Notes under the pieces: model-generated
Seen by the model: only the letters and a program-made list of their open reading frames with translations
What the model was told of the DNA's origin: nothing
Databases searched by the model: none
Position numbers and translations under genes: made by a program
Assembly: GCF_039954625.1 (NCBI RefSeq)
Contig: NZ_CP157199.1
Coordinates: forward strand, 2,232,001 to 2,296,000
DNA from: Pontimicrobium sp. SW4
GTDB taxonomy: Bacteria; Bacteroidota; Bacteroidia; Flavobacteriales; Flavobacteriaceae
DNA length: 64,000 nt
Direction: 5' to 3'
Shown here: in pieces, positions 33,747-42,330 of the stretch
How positions within the stretch are numbered: the stretch's first letter is position 1
How the letters are laid out: every line of letters starts with the position of its first letter

Positions 33747-35150
33747 TTAATCTTTTTTGGTTGTTTCTGCTTTGTTTAAAAGCAGCTGCTCCAATCTTAT
33801 TAAGCGCTTATTAAGTGAACTGTTGATTTGCATTTGATTTTTTAATTTTTCTTCTTGCTCTAGTGTATAAAGAGTGAGTTCCTCAATTTTCTCCAGTAAC
33901 TTCATATTCATAACTCCTAACTCAATACCATTAGCTTCCATTTCTTTTGCTGATGGAATATTTGGTAAATGCTTGTTTTTCGTTATATAATTTTGAAGAG
34001 TTTCCAAAGAAGTTAAATCATAATCTGCATTAAATACATAATCAGGTCCAGGAACCGACAAATCTACTTTCACCTCTTCTGCATGTATATTTCCTTTAAC
34101 AGTTAGTTTAGAATCTGGAGTAGTGGTACCAATACCAACATTACCAGAATTTAAAGGAATCGAAATAGCCTCCGTATTAGCATACTCTACATTAGAAGCA
34201 TCTCTTTGTTTTGTTGTAATAGCAAAACGCGGTGAGCCTCCCGATGTTGACTTTAAACCTACTTGAGTGGTCCAACGGTTAATATTATTATAATAACTAG
34301 AAAGGTTAATACCTCCTTCTTGATTACTTCCATAATTTATGGTTTTGACATCTAATATTGAGGAGGCTGTTTCGACACCTATACCTATGTTTCCATTAGA
34401 ATTGACAACAAATCTATCATTTGTTCCTAAAGTTGCGTTGTCGGATATTTTATAGCTACCTCCATCAACTCCAATAGAAAAGATGTTAGTAGTATTATTT
34501 GTAAAGGTTAGGGTTGGATCATTACTACTGGCATGAATTTTAAGGCTAGAACCTGTGGCACCAATGTCTCTTTTAAATTCTGCAAGTGTACCACCAGAAC
34601 CTCCACCTGCAATAACTAATCCATTACCAGTTGCTGCATCATCATTAATCTCTAATTTAGCCGTTGGACTTGTTATTCCAATACCTAAATTTCCTCCATT
34701 TATAAATGATGACCCATTTGGTCTTAAATCGACATCAATATTCCCATCAGTATCACGCAATAGTAATCTAATATTATCGCTAGTTTCCCAAAACCCAGAC
34801 CAATTATTACCATTAGTGTTCATTCTTGACAGCCAGTGATCATAGGTTTTTGTACTGTGAATATCAAATAAAGCTCCAGGGTTAGCCGTTCCAATACCAA
34901 CATTACCATCAACAACTAATTTTAAACCATGTATCTTTACTCCTGATGTAAAATCGCCAGCGTAATTAATATTAAGTAGTGTAGCACTAGGTACTAGAGC
35001 GCGTTTAAAAACTAAATCTCCATCAACATACCTTCTCATTTGTAAGTCTCCAAAAGAATTTGAAAGACTAAAAGCCTCATTACTTATTACTTGTGAAAAT
35101 GAATACATTGATAAGCATAATGCTACTAGCAGTAAAATTTGCTTTTTCAT
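33747..35150 (-). CDS. GIGT-repeat ('tail-fibre-like') exported protein, copy 2
   Basis: 467 residues. Signal peptide to about residue 19 (LLLVALCLSMYSFSQ). Several G-N-(V/L/I)-GIG-(T/I/V) motifs (VGIGTANPGALFDI, LGIGITSPTAKLEI, IGIGVETASSILDV, VGIGTTTPDSKLTV). The C-terminal module (KGNIHAEEVKVDLSVPGPDY, LTSLETLQNYITKNKHLPNI, PSAKEMEANGIELGVMNMKL) ends with a coiled coil of Glu/Leu/Lys (EELTLYTLEQEEKLKNQ). The last ~100 residues are almost the same as in the next gene, showing duplication. No cell-wall or sorting signal is seen; type IX CTD is absent. Confidence 0.82.
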   Translation of the reverse strand: MKKQILLLVALCLSMYSFSQVISNEAFSLSNSFGDLQMRRYVDGDLVFKRALVPSATLLNINYAGDFTSGVKIHGLKLVVDGNVGIGTANPGALFDIHSTKTYDHWLSRMNTNGNNWSGFWETSDNIRLLLRDTDGNIDVDLRPNGSSFINGGNLGIGITSPTAKLEINDDAATGNGLVIAGGGSGGTLAEFKRDIGATGSSLKIHASSNDPTLTFTNNTTNIFSIGVDGGSYKISDNATLGTNDRFVVNSNGNIGIGVETASSILDVKTINYGSNQEGGINLSSYYNNINRWTTQVGLKSTSGGSPRFAITTKQRDASNVEYANTEAISIPLNSGNVGIGTTTPDSKLTVKGNIHAEEVKVDLSVPGPDYVFNADYDLTSLETLQNYITKNKHLPNIPSAKEMEANGIELGVMNMKLLEKIEELTLYTLEQEEKLKNQMQINSSLNKRLIRLEQLLLNKAETTKKD

Positions 35151-35152
35151 CT

Positions 35153-36874
35153 TTATTGTTTTTTAATAAATTCTTCTATTTTTTTTAGACGCTCTTCTTG
35201 AGCATTCAGTTTTTTATCTAAAATTCTTATTTTTGAATCTTTGTCTTCTAATTGTTTTTGCTGCTCTAATGTATAAAGGGTGAGCTCCTCAATTTTCTCC
35301 AATAACTTCATATTCATCACTCCTAACTCAATACCATTAGCTTCCATTTCTTTTGCTGAAGGAATATTAGGCAGATGCTTATTCGTATTTATATATTGTT
35401 GTAGTTGTTCGAGCGAGGTTAATTCATAATCATTTGCAAATACATAATCAGGTCCAGGAACCGATAAATCCACTTTTACTTCTTCTGCGTGTATATTTCC
35501 TTTAACAGTTAGTTTGGAGTCTGGTGTTGTTGTACCAATACCAACTTTACCTGCGTTAAAATAAGATGGTACAATAGGTGAAGCTGATATTTTTATGTTG
35601 GATTGATTAGTGGCAAACATTTCCATCGTTCCATGTGTATAAGTACCTCCTCCATTACCAATTGTTACCATTTTGGAACTTCCTCTATTTATTTTAACAA
35701 GATCGCTTTTATCCCAAGGATAATTTAAATTTAGTATCGGTTGACTAGAAGCAACAGTTTTTGATATGTCAACTAATGCCAATGGGTTAGTTATTCCTAT
35801 ACCAACATTACCATTAGAAATAGCTCTAAATGATTCAATTAAATTAGTACCATCTTTAACATAAAAAGCTAAATCTCCCTTTTGGTGACTACCACCTCCT
35901 CTTCTTGCCTGAATTTGCGCTAAAACACTATTAGAAGATGAATATCTATTAAAAAACTTTAAAGCGCTTAAGGGGCCATCATCAGTTGCATTGTAACCTC
36001 TAAGCTTGAGATCTCCCACAACATCCAATTTATCTGTAGGTGTTGTAGTTCCAATACCAACATTTCCACTATTTCCAGAAGCACCACTAATAAATAATTT
36101 AACAGAGGAACTGGACGTAGGGTCACTTGTATGAGTAGCAAATCCAATTCCATAATAATTACTTAAAAATAAATGTGAATTATCTACTTCTCCAACGCCA
36201 GCTATAGTTTTGTTTTGAAGAAAAACTTGATTACCGTCTTGAAAAGTAAATCTATTACTCGCATCATAATTAGAAGTAAGCTTTAAAAAATAATTATTTG
36301 GACTAGAAAGCGTACTTAATTTTATTGAGGCTCCGTTACCATTAACTTCTAATTTTTCTGTTGGAGTAGTTGTGCCTATACCTACATTACCATCGTTTTG
36401 ATTTATGTTGAAATGAGCATTTCCTGAATAGTCAACTATTTTAAAATTCCCATTCGACATATCTCTACCTATGTCCCAAAAATATTGAGAAGACGTTCCT
36501 AGCCTAAGCTGAACTTCATTTAAGCTTCCTAACCCACTGAAGACTTCTAACTTTCGACTTGGAGTCAATGACCCTATACCTATATTTCCATTGCTTTGGT
36601 TTATATTAAAATGAACATTCCCCGAATAGTCAACTATTTTAAAATTCCCATTCGACATATCTCTACCTATGTCCCAAAAATATTGAGAAGATGTTCCTAG
36701 TCTAAGTTGCACTTCATTTAAACTTCCTAATCCACTGAAGATTTCCAATTTTCGATTAGGATTTATGGTTCCAATTCCAACATTACCAGTTGTTGGAAAC
36801 GTATTAGTTTGACCTGATATAGAAAAAGCAAATAGAAGACAAAAACAAGTAATTAGATTATATAATACTTTCAT
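35153..36874 (-). CDS. GIGT-repeat ('tail-fibre-like') exported protein, copy 3, first gene of unit B
   Basis: 573 residues. Signal peptide to about residue 22 (CFCLLFAFSISGQ). Residues 30-95 and 96-161 are a near-perfect 66-residue tandem repeat (each with SSQYFWDIGRDMSNGNFKIV), then further GIGTTTP repeats. Same C-terminal KGNIHAEEVKVD / HLPNIPSAKEMEANGIELGV module and coiled coil as copy 2. Two bases separate the two genes. Transcribed from the shared motif promoter in the 36875-37160 region, divergent from the response regulator. Phage-fibre-like trimers are the likely architecture; partner and ligand unknown. Confidence 0.82.
   Translation of the reverse strand: MKVLYNLITCFCLLFAFSISGQTNTFPTTGNVGIGTINPNRKLEIFSGLGSLNEVQLRLGTSSQYFWDIGRDMSNGNFKIVDYSGNVHFNINQSNGNIGIGSLTPSRKLEVFSGLGSLNEVQLRLGTSSQYFWDIGRDMSNGNFKIVDYSGNAHFNINQNDGNVGIGTTTPTEKLEVNGNGASIKLSTLSSPNNYFLKLTSNYDASNRFTFQDGNQVFLQNKTIAGVGEVDNSHLFLSNYYGIGFATHTSDPTSSSSVKLFISGASGNSGNVGIGTTTPTDKLDVVGDLKLRGYNATDDGPLSALKFFNRYSSSNSVLAQIQARRGGGSHQKGDLAFYVKDGTNLIESFRAISNGNVGIGITNPLALVDISKTVASSQPILNLNYPWDKSDLVKINRGSSKMVTIGNGGGTYTHGTMEMFATNQSNIKISASPIVPSYFNAGKVGIGTTTPDSKLTVKGNIHAEEVKVDLSVPGPDYVFANDYELTSLEQLQQYINTNKHLPNIPSAKEMEANGIELGVMNMKLLEKIEELTLYTLEQQKQLEDKDSKIRILDKKLNAQEERLKKIEEFIKKQ
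36392..36787 (-). repeat. 198-bp tandem repeat inside GIGT-repeat gene
   Basis: Codons 30-95 (36787-36590) and 96-161 (36589-36392) are nearly identical, in frame, period 198 bp. Confidence 0.85.
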
Positions 36875-36911
36875 GATAATGTGCTTAAAATTTTAACATC
36901 TTTTCAGTTAA

Positions 36912-37000
36912 TAAACTTAGAACATTATCATGATTCTCGGATGAGCTAAAACCTTAGAAAAAAAGAAAATTTACCTTACTAAAAGTGAGCTAATTCCTTA
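36912..37000 (-). promoter_or_regulatory. unit B promoter: 15-bp elements and -7-like box
   Basis: On the plus strand TGAGCTAAAACCTTA (36942-36956) and TGAGCTAATTCCTTA (36986-37000), with a weaker copy in between at 36964-36978, a 22-bp step. The -7-like box reads TAAGTTTA on the minus strand (36912-36919); exactly 22 nt separate it from the nearest element. Confidence 0.65.
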
Positions 37001-37037
37001 GCTTAGTATGCTTTAATTCAAAAAAAATATTTATAAC

Positions 37038-37104
37038 TAAGCAAAAACCTTATTATTTATAAGCTAAAACCTTATCGAAATGTAATAAGATACCATTACC
37101 TTGG
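37038..37104 (+). promoter_or_regulatory. unit A promoter: 15-bp elements and -7-like box
   Basis: TAAGCAAAAACCTTA (37038-37052) and TAAGCTAAAACCTTA (37060-37074), 22-bp step. TACCTTGG (37097-37104) is a one-mismatch -7 box; again exactly 22 nt after the nearest element. The response regulator ATG is 56 nt further on. Confidence 0.6.
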
Positions 37105-37160
37105 TCTAAAATAATTTTATGATCCTCCTTAAGAACTAGAACATAAAATTGACAATTGAC

Positions 37161-37835
37161 ATGAGTAAAGTTAATGTATTGATAGTGGAAGACGAACCAC
37201 TAATAATAAACTCGTTAGAACACATTTTTGGGCATTTAAGTAACATTAGTTCAAAGTTGGATTTTAAAATACAATCCTCTAGGGATTGTGATTCGGCATT
37301 ATTAGAAATAAATAAGGCTGTAAAAGGTACGCCTCTTGATTTAGTATTACTTGATATAAATATTCCTGCTTCAAAATGTAAAGAACTCTTATCTGGTGAG
37401 GATTTAGGGATAGAGTTAAAAAACACTTTCCCAGATGTTAAAATAATTGTTTTTACATCTCATCAAGATAACTATAGGTTAAACAACATTTTACAAAATT
37501 TAGATCCAGATGGATTTATAATTAAAAATGAAGTTGGCTTTAACGACATAATGAAAGCAATTTCTAAAGTATTAACTAACCCTCCTTATTATAGTGATAG
37601 AGTATTGAAATTGATAAGACGACATGTGTCTAATGAAGTTGTACTTGATAAAATTGACAGACAGTTATTATACTTGCTTTCAAAAGGAACTAAAACAAAA
37701 GATATCCCAGACTATATTAGACTCTCTAAAAGTGGAGTTGAGAGGCGAAAACGAAACCTAAAAGAAATTTTTCAAATAGAAAATAAAGAAGATAAAGTTC
37801 TTTTAGAAATAGCAATAGAAAAAGGTTTTATTTAA
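37161..37835 (+). CDS. response regulator with NarL/LuxR-like HTH output
   Basis: 224 residues from the ATG at 37161 (an in-frame TTG 12 bases upstream is less likely). Receiver domain about residues 1-135: acidic pair in VEDEP, phospho-acceptor Asp in VLLDINIP, Thr/Ser in VFTSHQ, Lys in FIIKNE. C-terminal helix-turn-helix: DKIDRQLLYLLSKGTKTKDIPDYIRLSKSGVERRKRNLKEIF, the LuxR/GerE pattern. No histidine kinase gene lies in the block, so the partner is elsewhere. First gene of unit A; I infer it may bind the shared 15-bp promoter elements, including its own. Confidence 0.85.
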   Translation: MSKVNVLIVEDEPLIINSLEHIFGHLSNISSKLDFKIQSSRDCDSALLEINKAVKGTPLDLVLLDINIPASKCKELLSGEDLGIELKNTFPDVKIIVFTSHQDNYRLNNILQNLDPDGFIIKNEVGFNDIMKAISKVLTNPPYYSDRVLKLIRRHVSNEVVLDKIDRQLLYLLSKGTKTKDIPDYIRLSKSGVERRKRNLKEIFQIENKEDKVLLEIAIEKGFI

Positions 37836-37846
37836 AAATAATTAGA

Positions 37847-38260
37847 ATGAAATTGAACTCACACTATTTAAAAGTGCCAGCATATAATTTACAAGAAGTA
37901 TTATTAGTCTTGGCAATAATTGGCATTTTAATATTATTAGCCTTACCTAATTTAATGCCATTAATTAGCAAGACTAAAAGTATGGAAGCGCAAACACAAC
38001 TAAAATATATTTATAATTCGCAAACTACCTATAGATATATGTACTCTAAATATGCCATAGAATTAAATGAATTAGATTTTGAAGCACCAAAAACAGTTAA
38101 AGAAAATGGCACTAGCAATTATACATATGAAATTATTAGTGCTACAAATAGCAACTTTAAAGCGAGAGCCATAGCAGTATCTGATTTTGATGGTGATGGG
38201 ATATATAATGTTTGGGAAATTGATGAAATAGGAACTCCAAAACAAATTGTAAAAGATTAA
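37847..38260 (+). CDS. major pseudopilin/pilin (GspG-like) with acidic DFDGDG loop
   Basis: 137 residues. Prepilin site in VPA-YNLQEVLLVLAIIGILILLALPNLM: cleavage after Ala gives Tyr at +1 and Glu at +5, followed by the hydrophobic assembly helix. Near the C-terminus SDFDGDGIYNVWEID is an acidic calcium-binding-like loop; GspG major pseudopilins need calcium, though through a differently spaced site. Eleven bases after the response regulator, one base overlap with the prepilin peptidase gene. Likely the main pseudopilus subunit. Confidence 0.85.
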   Translation: MKLNSHYLKVPAYNLQEVLLVLAIIGILILLALPNLMPLISKTKSMEAQTQLKYIYNSQTTYRYMYSKYAIELNELDFEAPKTVKENGTSNYTYEIISATNSNFKARAIAVSDFDGDGIYNVWEIDEIGTPKQIVKD

Positions 38261-38733
38261 TGATTCTAATTAAAATTTTATTAATACTATGTCTATTAAC
38301 GATTCTTTATCAAGATATTAAAGAACGTAAAGTATATTGGTTTCTATTTCCAGTTTGTACTTTATTGTTTGGTATTATATATTATACTAAATCCATACAG
38401 GTAGTATTTTATACTTCCGTAATAATAAACCTTTGTTTTATTTCTTGCTTATTAACTATTATTTTTTTGTATGCCAAATATAAATTAAGCTTGCCTTTTC
38501 ATAAGGTTATTGGGCTTGGAGACATATTATTATTTTTAGGATTGTCTTTTACCTTTGCTTCAGTTTCTTTTATCATTATTTTTATTAGTGCTCTTATTTT
38601 TTCACTCATTCTTCACATTGTTATTAATAAAAAAGAGTCCACAGTGCCATTGGCTGGGTACATGAGTTTGTTTTTTGGACTTACCTATTTGGCAGACTGG
38701 GTAGGAATTATCAATTCCTTATACCTTATTTAA
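38260..38733 (+). CDS. prepilin peptidase, A24-type (TadV/GspO core)
   Basis: 157 residues, polytopic. First catalytic Asp is D19 in LYQDIKERKVYW; the second is D88 in the GxGD motif (HKVIGLGDILLF). These are the signatures of the type IV prepilin aspartic peptidases, which cut leaders of pilins at the inner membrane. The N-terminal cysteine-rich methylase domain of full-length GspO/PilD is absent, as in TadV-like enzymes. Expected to process the four pilin-like proteins of the block. Coupled to neighbours by a one-base overlap and a two-base gap. Confidence 0.9.
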   Translation: MILIKILLILCLLTILYQDIKERKVYWFLFPVCTLLFGIIYYTKSIQVVFYTSVIINLCFISCLLTIIFLYAKYKLSLPFHKVIGLGDILLFLGLSFTFASVSFIIIFISALIFSLILHIVINKKESTVPLAGYMSLFFGLTYLADWVGIINSLYLI

Positions 38734-38735
38734 TT

Positions 38736-40142
38736 ATGGATCATTCTTTTGACATACCCACATCTCTTTTGCAATTAATTAGTAGTGATCAGGCATACCA
38801 CTACAACATTGTTCCATCAAAAAATGATAATGGCACTTTAGTTTTTAAATCTCACAATACATCGGAAGATTTAAGAAAGGAATTACAAATTGTTCTTGGA
38901 AAAGAAATTAAATTACTTCCTGAAAGTGTAGAAAATATCCAAAGTTATCTAGCAAAGAATTTTAGAAAAAACACTGGGATCACCAATAAAAACTTACACT
39001 ACAGCTCTGACTTTTTACAGAATCTATTATTAACTGCAAAACATATTGGCAGTAGTGATATCCATTTTGAACCTTATGAAAACAGATGCCGTGTTAGGTT
39101 TAGATTAGACGGCAAATTAAAAGAATATTATCTTATATCAATTGATGAATATCCAATAATTGTTAATAAACTTAAAATTAAAGCTGGTCTAGATATTTCA
39201 GAAAAACGACTACCACAAGATGGACGTATAACTATTAAAATGAACCTTGATGAATTTGATATACGAGTGTCTAGTTTACCCACTTTATATGGAGAAAAAA
39301 TTGTATTACGTATTTTAAGCAAGGATGCTAGCCATATTTCATTAGAAGATTTAGGATTTACAACCGAAGAGCTCCGAATCTATAAAGAAACTATAAAAAC
39401 TCCTAATGGAATTGTACTTATATCTGGCCCAACAGGTTCTGGAAAAACCACAACATTATATGCCACTTTAAAACTACTTAACGATAATAAAACTAACATT
39501 TTAACTATTGAAGATCCTATTGAGTATACCCTAGATGGTATAAATCAAGTACAGCTAAAAGAAAATATTGGACTTGATTTTCCAAATACTTTAAGAACCT
39601 TTTTAAGACAAGATCCAGATATAATAATGGTTGGTGAAATTCGTGATGTTAAAACAGCCAATATGGCCATAAGAGCTGCATTAACTGGTCATTTAGTTTT
39701 ATCGACTATACATACAAATTCAGCATGGGCTACTGTTTCTAGACTAATAGACATGAATATTCCTTCGTTTTTAATAGCAAGCACTTTAAATGCAAGTGTT
39801 GCTCAAAGGCTAGTAAGAGTTCTATGCACAAACTGTAAAAAGGAAGCTAAAGTTTATAAAGAAATTTTTCCTGAAAATTTTAATGCTCCTATTAATTTAA
39901 AAAGACATACTATCGCACAAGGCTGCAATAAATGCCATCATACTGGATATAAAGGAAGAAAAGCTATTTATGAAATTATACCCATTACAAAATCGCTCAT
40001 ATTTCATGTTAAAAATAATGATCTAGAAATAGATAATTATTTAAGAGAACACAATATCAAGACTTTAAAAGATAATGCTATCGATTTAATACAAAAAGGC
40101 ATAACATCTGTTGAAGAGGTATACTCATTACTGGTCGATTGA
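38736..40142 (+). CDS. type II secretion / pilus assembly ATPase (GspE/PilB)
   Basis: 468 residues, cytoplasmic hexameric motor. N2 domain includes GSSDIHFEPYENRCRVRFRLDG and KLPQDGR-like KRLPQDGRI. Walker A GPTGSGKTTTLY, Asp box TIEDPIEYTLDGINQ, Walker B DPDIIMVGEIRD, His box GHLVLSTIHTN. A four-cysteine zinc site is present (VLCTNCKK and GCNKCHHTGYKGR), the mark of assembly rather than retraction ATPases. Short N1 region compared with enteric GspE. Works with the GspF-like protein encoded at 14.5-15.6 kb. No second (PilT-like) ATPase in the window. Confidence 0.96.
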   Translation: MDHSFDIPTSLLQLISSDQAYHYNIVPSKNDNGTLVFKSHNTSEDLRKELQIVLGKEIKLLPESVENIQSYLAKNFRKNTGITNKNLHYSSDFLQNLLLTAKHIGSSDIHFEPYENRCRVRFRLDGKLKEYYLISIDEYPIIVNKLKIKAGLDISEKRLPQDGRITIKMNLDEFDIRVSSLPTLYGEKIVLRILSKDASHISLEDLGFTTEELRIYKETIKTPNGIVLISGPTGSGKTTTLYATLKLLNDNKTNILTIEDPIEYTLDGINQVQLKENIGLDFPNTLRTFLRQDPDIIMVGEIRDVKTANMAIRAALTGHLVLSTIHTNSAWATVSRLIDMNIPSFLIASTLNASVAQRLVRVLCTNCKKEAKVYKEIFPENFNAPINLKRHTIAQGCNKCHHTGYKGRKAIYEIIPITKSLIFHVKNNDLEIDNYLREHNIKTLKDNAIDLIQKGITSVEEVYSLLVD

Positions 40143-40167
40143 CTTTACAATTCTAATAAAAACAATT

Positions 40168-42330
40168 ATGAAGAAACTATTTTATTTGGTGCTTTTTTTA
40201 ACTTTCAACATTGTTTATTCGCAAGATAATGACAAGAGAATTTCAGACTTGAGGTACAAATTAGAATTATTATCTATTGAAAATACTGGACTTACTGAAA
40301 ACTACAAAACCAAGATTCAAGTATCAAGTATTACTTTGCCAAATTTATTAAAGGCAGTATCAGAAATTCACAAAATCAATATTAATGTTTCTTCAGATTT
40401 AAATAACTTAATGGTTATTAATAATTTTCCTGAAGTAACTGTTTTTGATCTTTTACTATTTTTATGTAAAGAGTATAATCTTACTATGGAGTTTACTGGG
40501 AGTATTATTGCAATAAAACCATTTTCTATTCCTGAAAAACCTATAGAAAAACGTATTATTCCTGTAACTTATAATCAAAACAATAATACTATTACCATTG
40601 ACGCAAAAGAAGATAAAGTTTACGATCTTTTTAAACGTATTATAGATGTTTCTGGAAAGAACTTAGTATTTGCTCCTGGACTAGAAAACACACCTTTAAC
40701 GTCTTATATAAAAGATGTTGAATTTGATGTAGCCATGTATAAATTGGCACTTGCTAATAATTTATATACAGAAAAAACGAAAGATGGTTTTTGGAGATTT
40801 GAAAATCATCTAACTCAAGATAGTGCTGAAAAAAAAGGCACTTTTAAAGATAGAAGCATTGATAATTCATATAAAATTTTAAATTATGAGGAGAAACTTC
40901 TAGAAGTTGACTTTAATAAAAAACCAATTGCTAATGTCATCCATGAAATAAGTAGTGACTTAAATATTGATATTTTTACAGCAACTCCTTTAGAAAAAGC
41001 TGGAATTGTGACTCTTAAGTCTAAAGAGATTTCTTTTGATGAATTATTGGTGAAAATGTTTGAATCACAAAATATAACTGGAACAAATCAATCAAATACA
41101 AATTCCAATAGAAACAGCAACCCAGTTGAAAGTAAGAGCAATCCTCTTTTTAATTTTAAAAAAGAAGGTGATTTGTATTTTTTCGGAACCGAAGATCAAT
41201 TAAGTATCAGAACTGTAGAAGTTATTCATCTTCAATATCGTTCAGTTGAATTACTAGCAGACCCTTCAAATTCGAACGGAGCCAATAATATTTCTTCTAA
41301 AGTGTTAAATAATTTGAATGGTATAAATGATGATTATGGACAAAACTTTAATGGAAATACTTCGAGAAACAATAATAGTAATAATAGAAATACACAATCT
41401 AATAATAGCCTAAGTACTAGAGCTGGGCATGGCATTAATAATAATGAATCTCTACTTAGTGTGATACCTGAAGAGTTAACCAAAGATTTAGACATAAAAG
41501 TAGATTATGAACTTAATAGTTTTTATGTAACTGGAGTTGCATCATCAGTAGAGCGATTCAAGAAGTTTATTTCAAAACTAGATAAACGCGTACCAAATAT
41601 TTTAATTGAAGTATGGATTATAGAAGCAAAGAAAACTGCTGATATAGAAACTGGAGTAAGTTGGGGAATTGGCAATGAACCTTCTACAACTAAAGGAGCC
41701 CTTTTTCCTGAAACAGACGCAACTCTAGGCGCAGCAACAGTAAATAAATTACTTGGAAGTTTTAACAATTTTGCAGGTTTTAACTTAGGAAAAGTAGGCC
41801 CAAATTTTTTCGCAACTATAAAAGCGATGGAATCTAACGGTGATTTAAAAATTAGATCAACTCCAAAATTATCAACACTTAATAGCCACCGAGCTACTTT
41901 TTCTAATGGACAAACGTCCTTTTATGCTGTGACACGAAGAAACATTTACGGATCTGACAACCCTCAAACATCGGAAATCACAAATTATCTACCCATAGAT
42001 GCAGAATTAGGCTTAACCATTAAGCCATCTGTCTCGGGTGACGGTCAAGTTATATTAGACATTTCGGTAGTTCAATCTAGTTTTGGCTCTAGAATTGCTG
42101 ATGATGCGCCACCAGATGTTATATCCCGTAATTTCAGTTCAATTATACGTATGCAAGACCAAGATATAGCAATTCTTGGTGGGTTAGAAGAGCAAATGAA
42201 AAGTAATTCTGGTTCTGGAGTACCATTTTTGGCAAAAATTCCTTTAATAAAATACTTGTTTAGTAAACGCAAACGCTCAACATCTAAATCAAAATTAACC
42301 ATTCTAATAAAACCAATTGTTACCTATTAA
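40168..42330 (+). CDS. secretin (GspD/PilQ)
   Basis: 720 residues from the ATG at 40168 (MKKLFYLVLFLTFNIVYSQ, signal peptide). Periplasmic N-domains precede a Ser/Asn-rich linker (about residues 305-330 and 390-420) and the secretin channel domain: VPNILIEVWIIEAKKTADIETGVSWGI, DLKIRSTPKLSTLNSHRATFSNG, then RNFSSIIRMQDQDIAILGGLEEQ and the signature VPFLAKIPLIKYLF. It forms the outer-membrane pore. No pilotin or S-domain is obvious; one of the block's lipoproteins could play that part. 25 bases after gspE-like stop. Confidence 0.94.
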   Translation: MKKLFYLVLFLTFNIVYSQDNDKRISDLRYKLELLSIENTGLTENYKTKIQVSSITLPNLLKAVSEIHKININVSSDLNNLMVINNFPEVTVFDLLLFLCKEYNLTMEFTGSIIAIKPFSIPEKPIEKRIIPVTYNQNNNTITIDAKEDKVYDLFKRIIDVSGKNLVFAPGLENTPLTSYIKDVEFDVAMYKLALANNLYTEKTKDGFWRFENHLTQDSAEKKGTFKDRSIDNSYKILNYEEKLLEVDFNKKPIANVIHEISSDLNIDIFTATPLEKAGIVTLKSKEISFDELLVKMFESQNITGTNQSNTNSNRNSNPVESKSNPLFNFKKEGDLYFFGTEDQLSIRTVEVIHLQYRSVELLADPSNSNGANNISSKVLNNLNGINDDYGQNFNGNTSRNNNSNNRNTQSNNSLSTRAGHGINNNESLLSVIPEELTKDLDIKVDYELNSFYVTGVASSVERFKKFISKLDKRVPNILIEVWIIEAKKTADIETGVSWGIGNEPSTTKGALFPETDATLGAATVNKLLGSFNNFAGFNLGKVGPNFFATIKAMESNGDLKIRSTPKLSTLNSHRATFSNGQTSFYAVTRRNIYGSDNPQTSEITNYLPIDAELGLTIKPSVSGDGQVILDISVVQSSFGSRIADDAPPDVISRNFSSIIRMQDQDIAILGGLEEQMKSNSGSGVPFLAKIPLIKYLFSKRKRSTSKSKLTILIKPIVTY

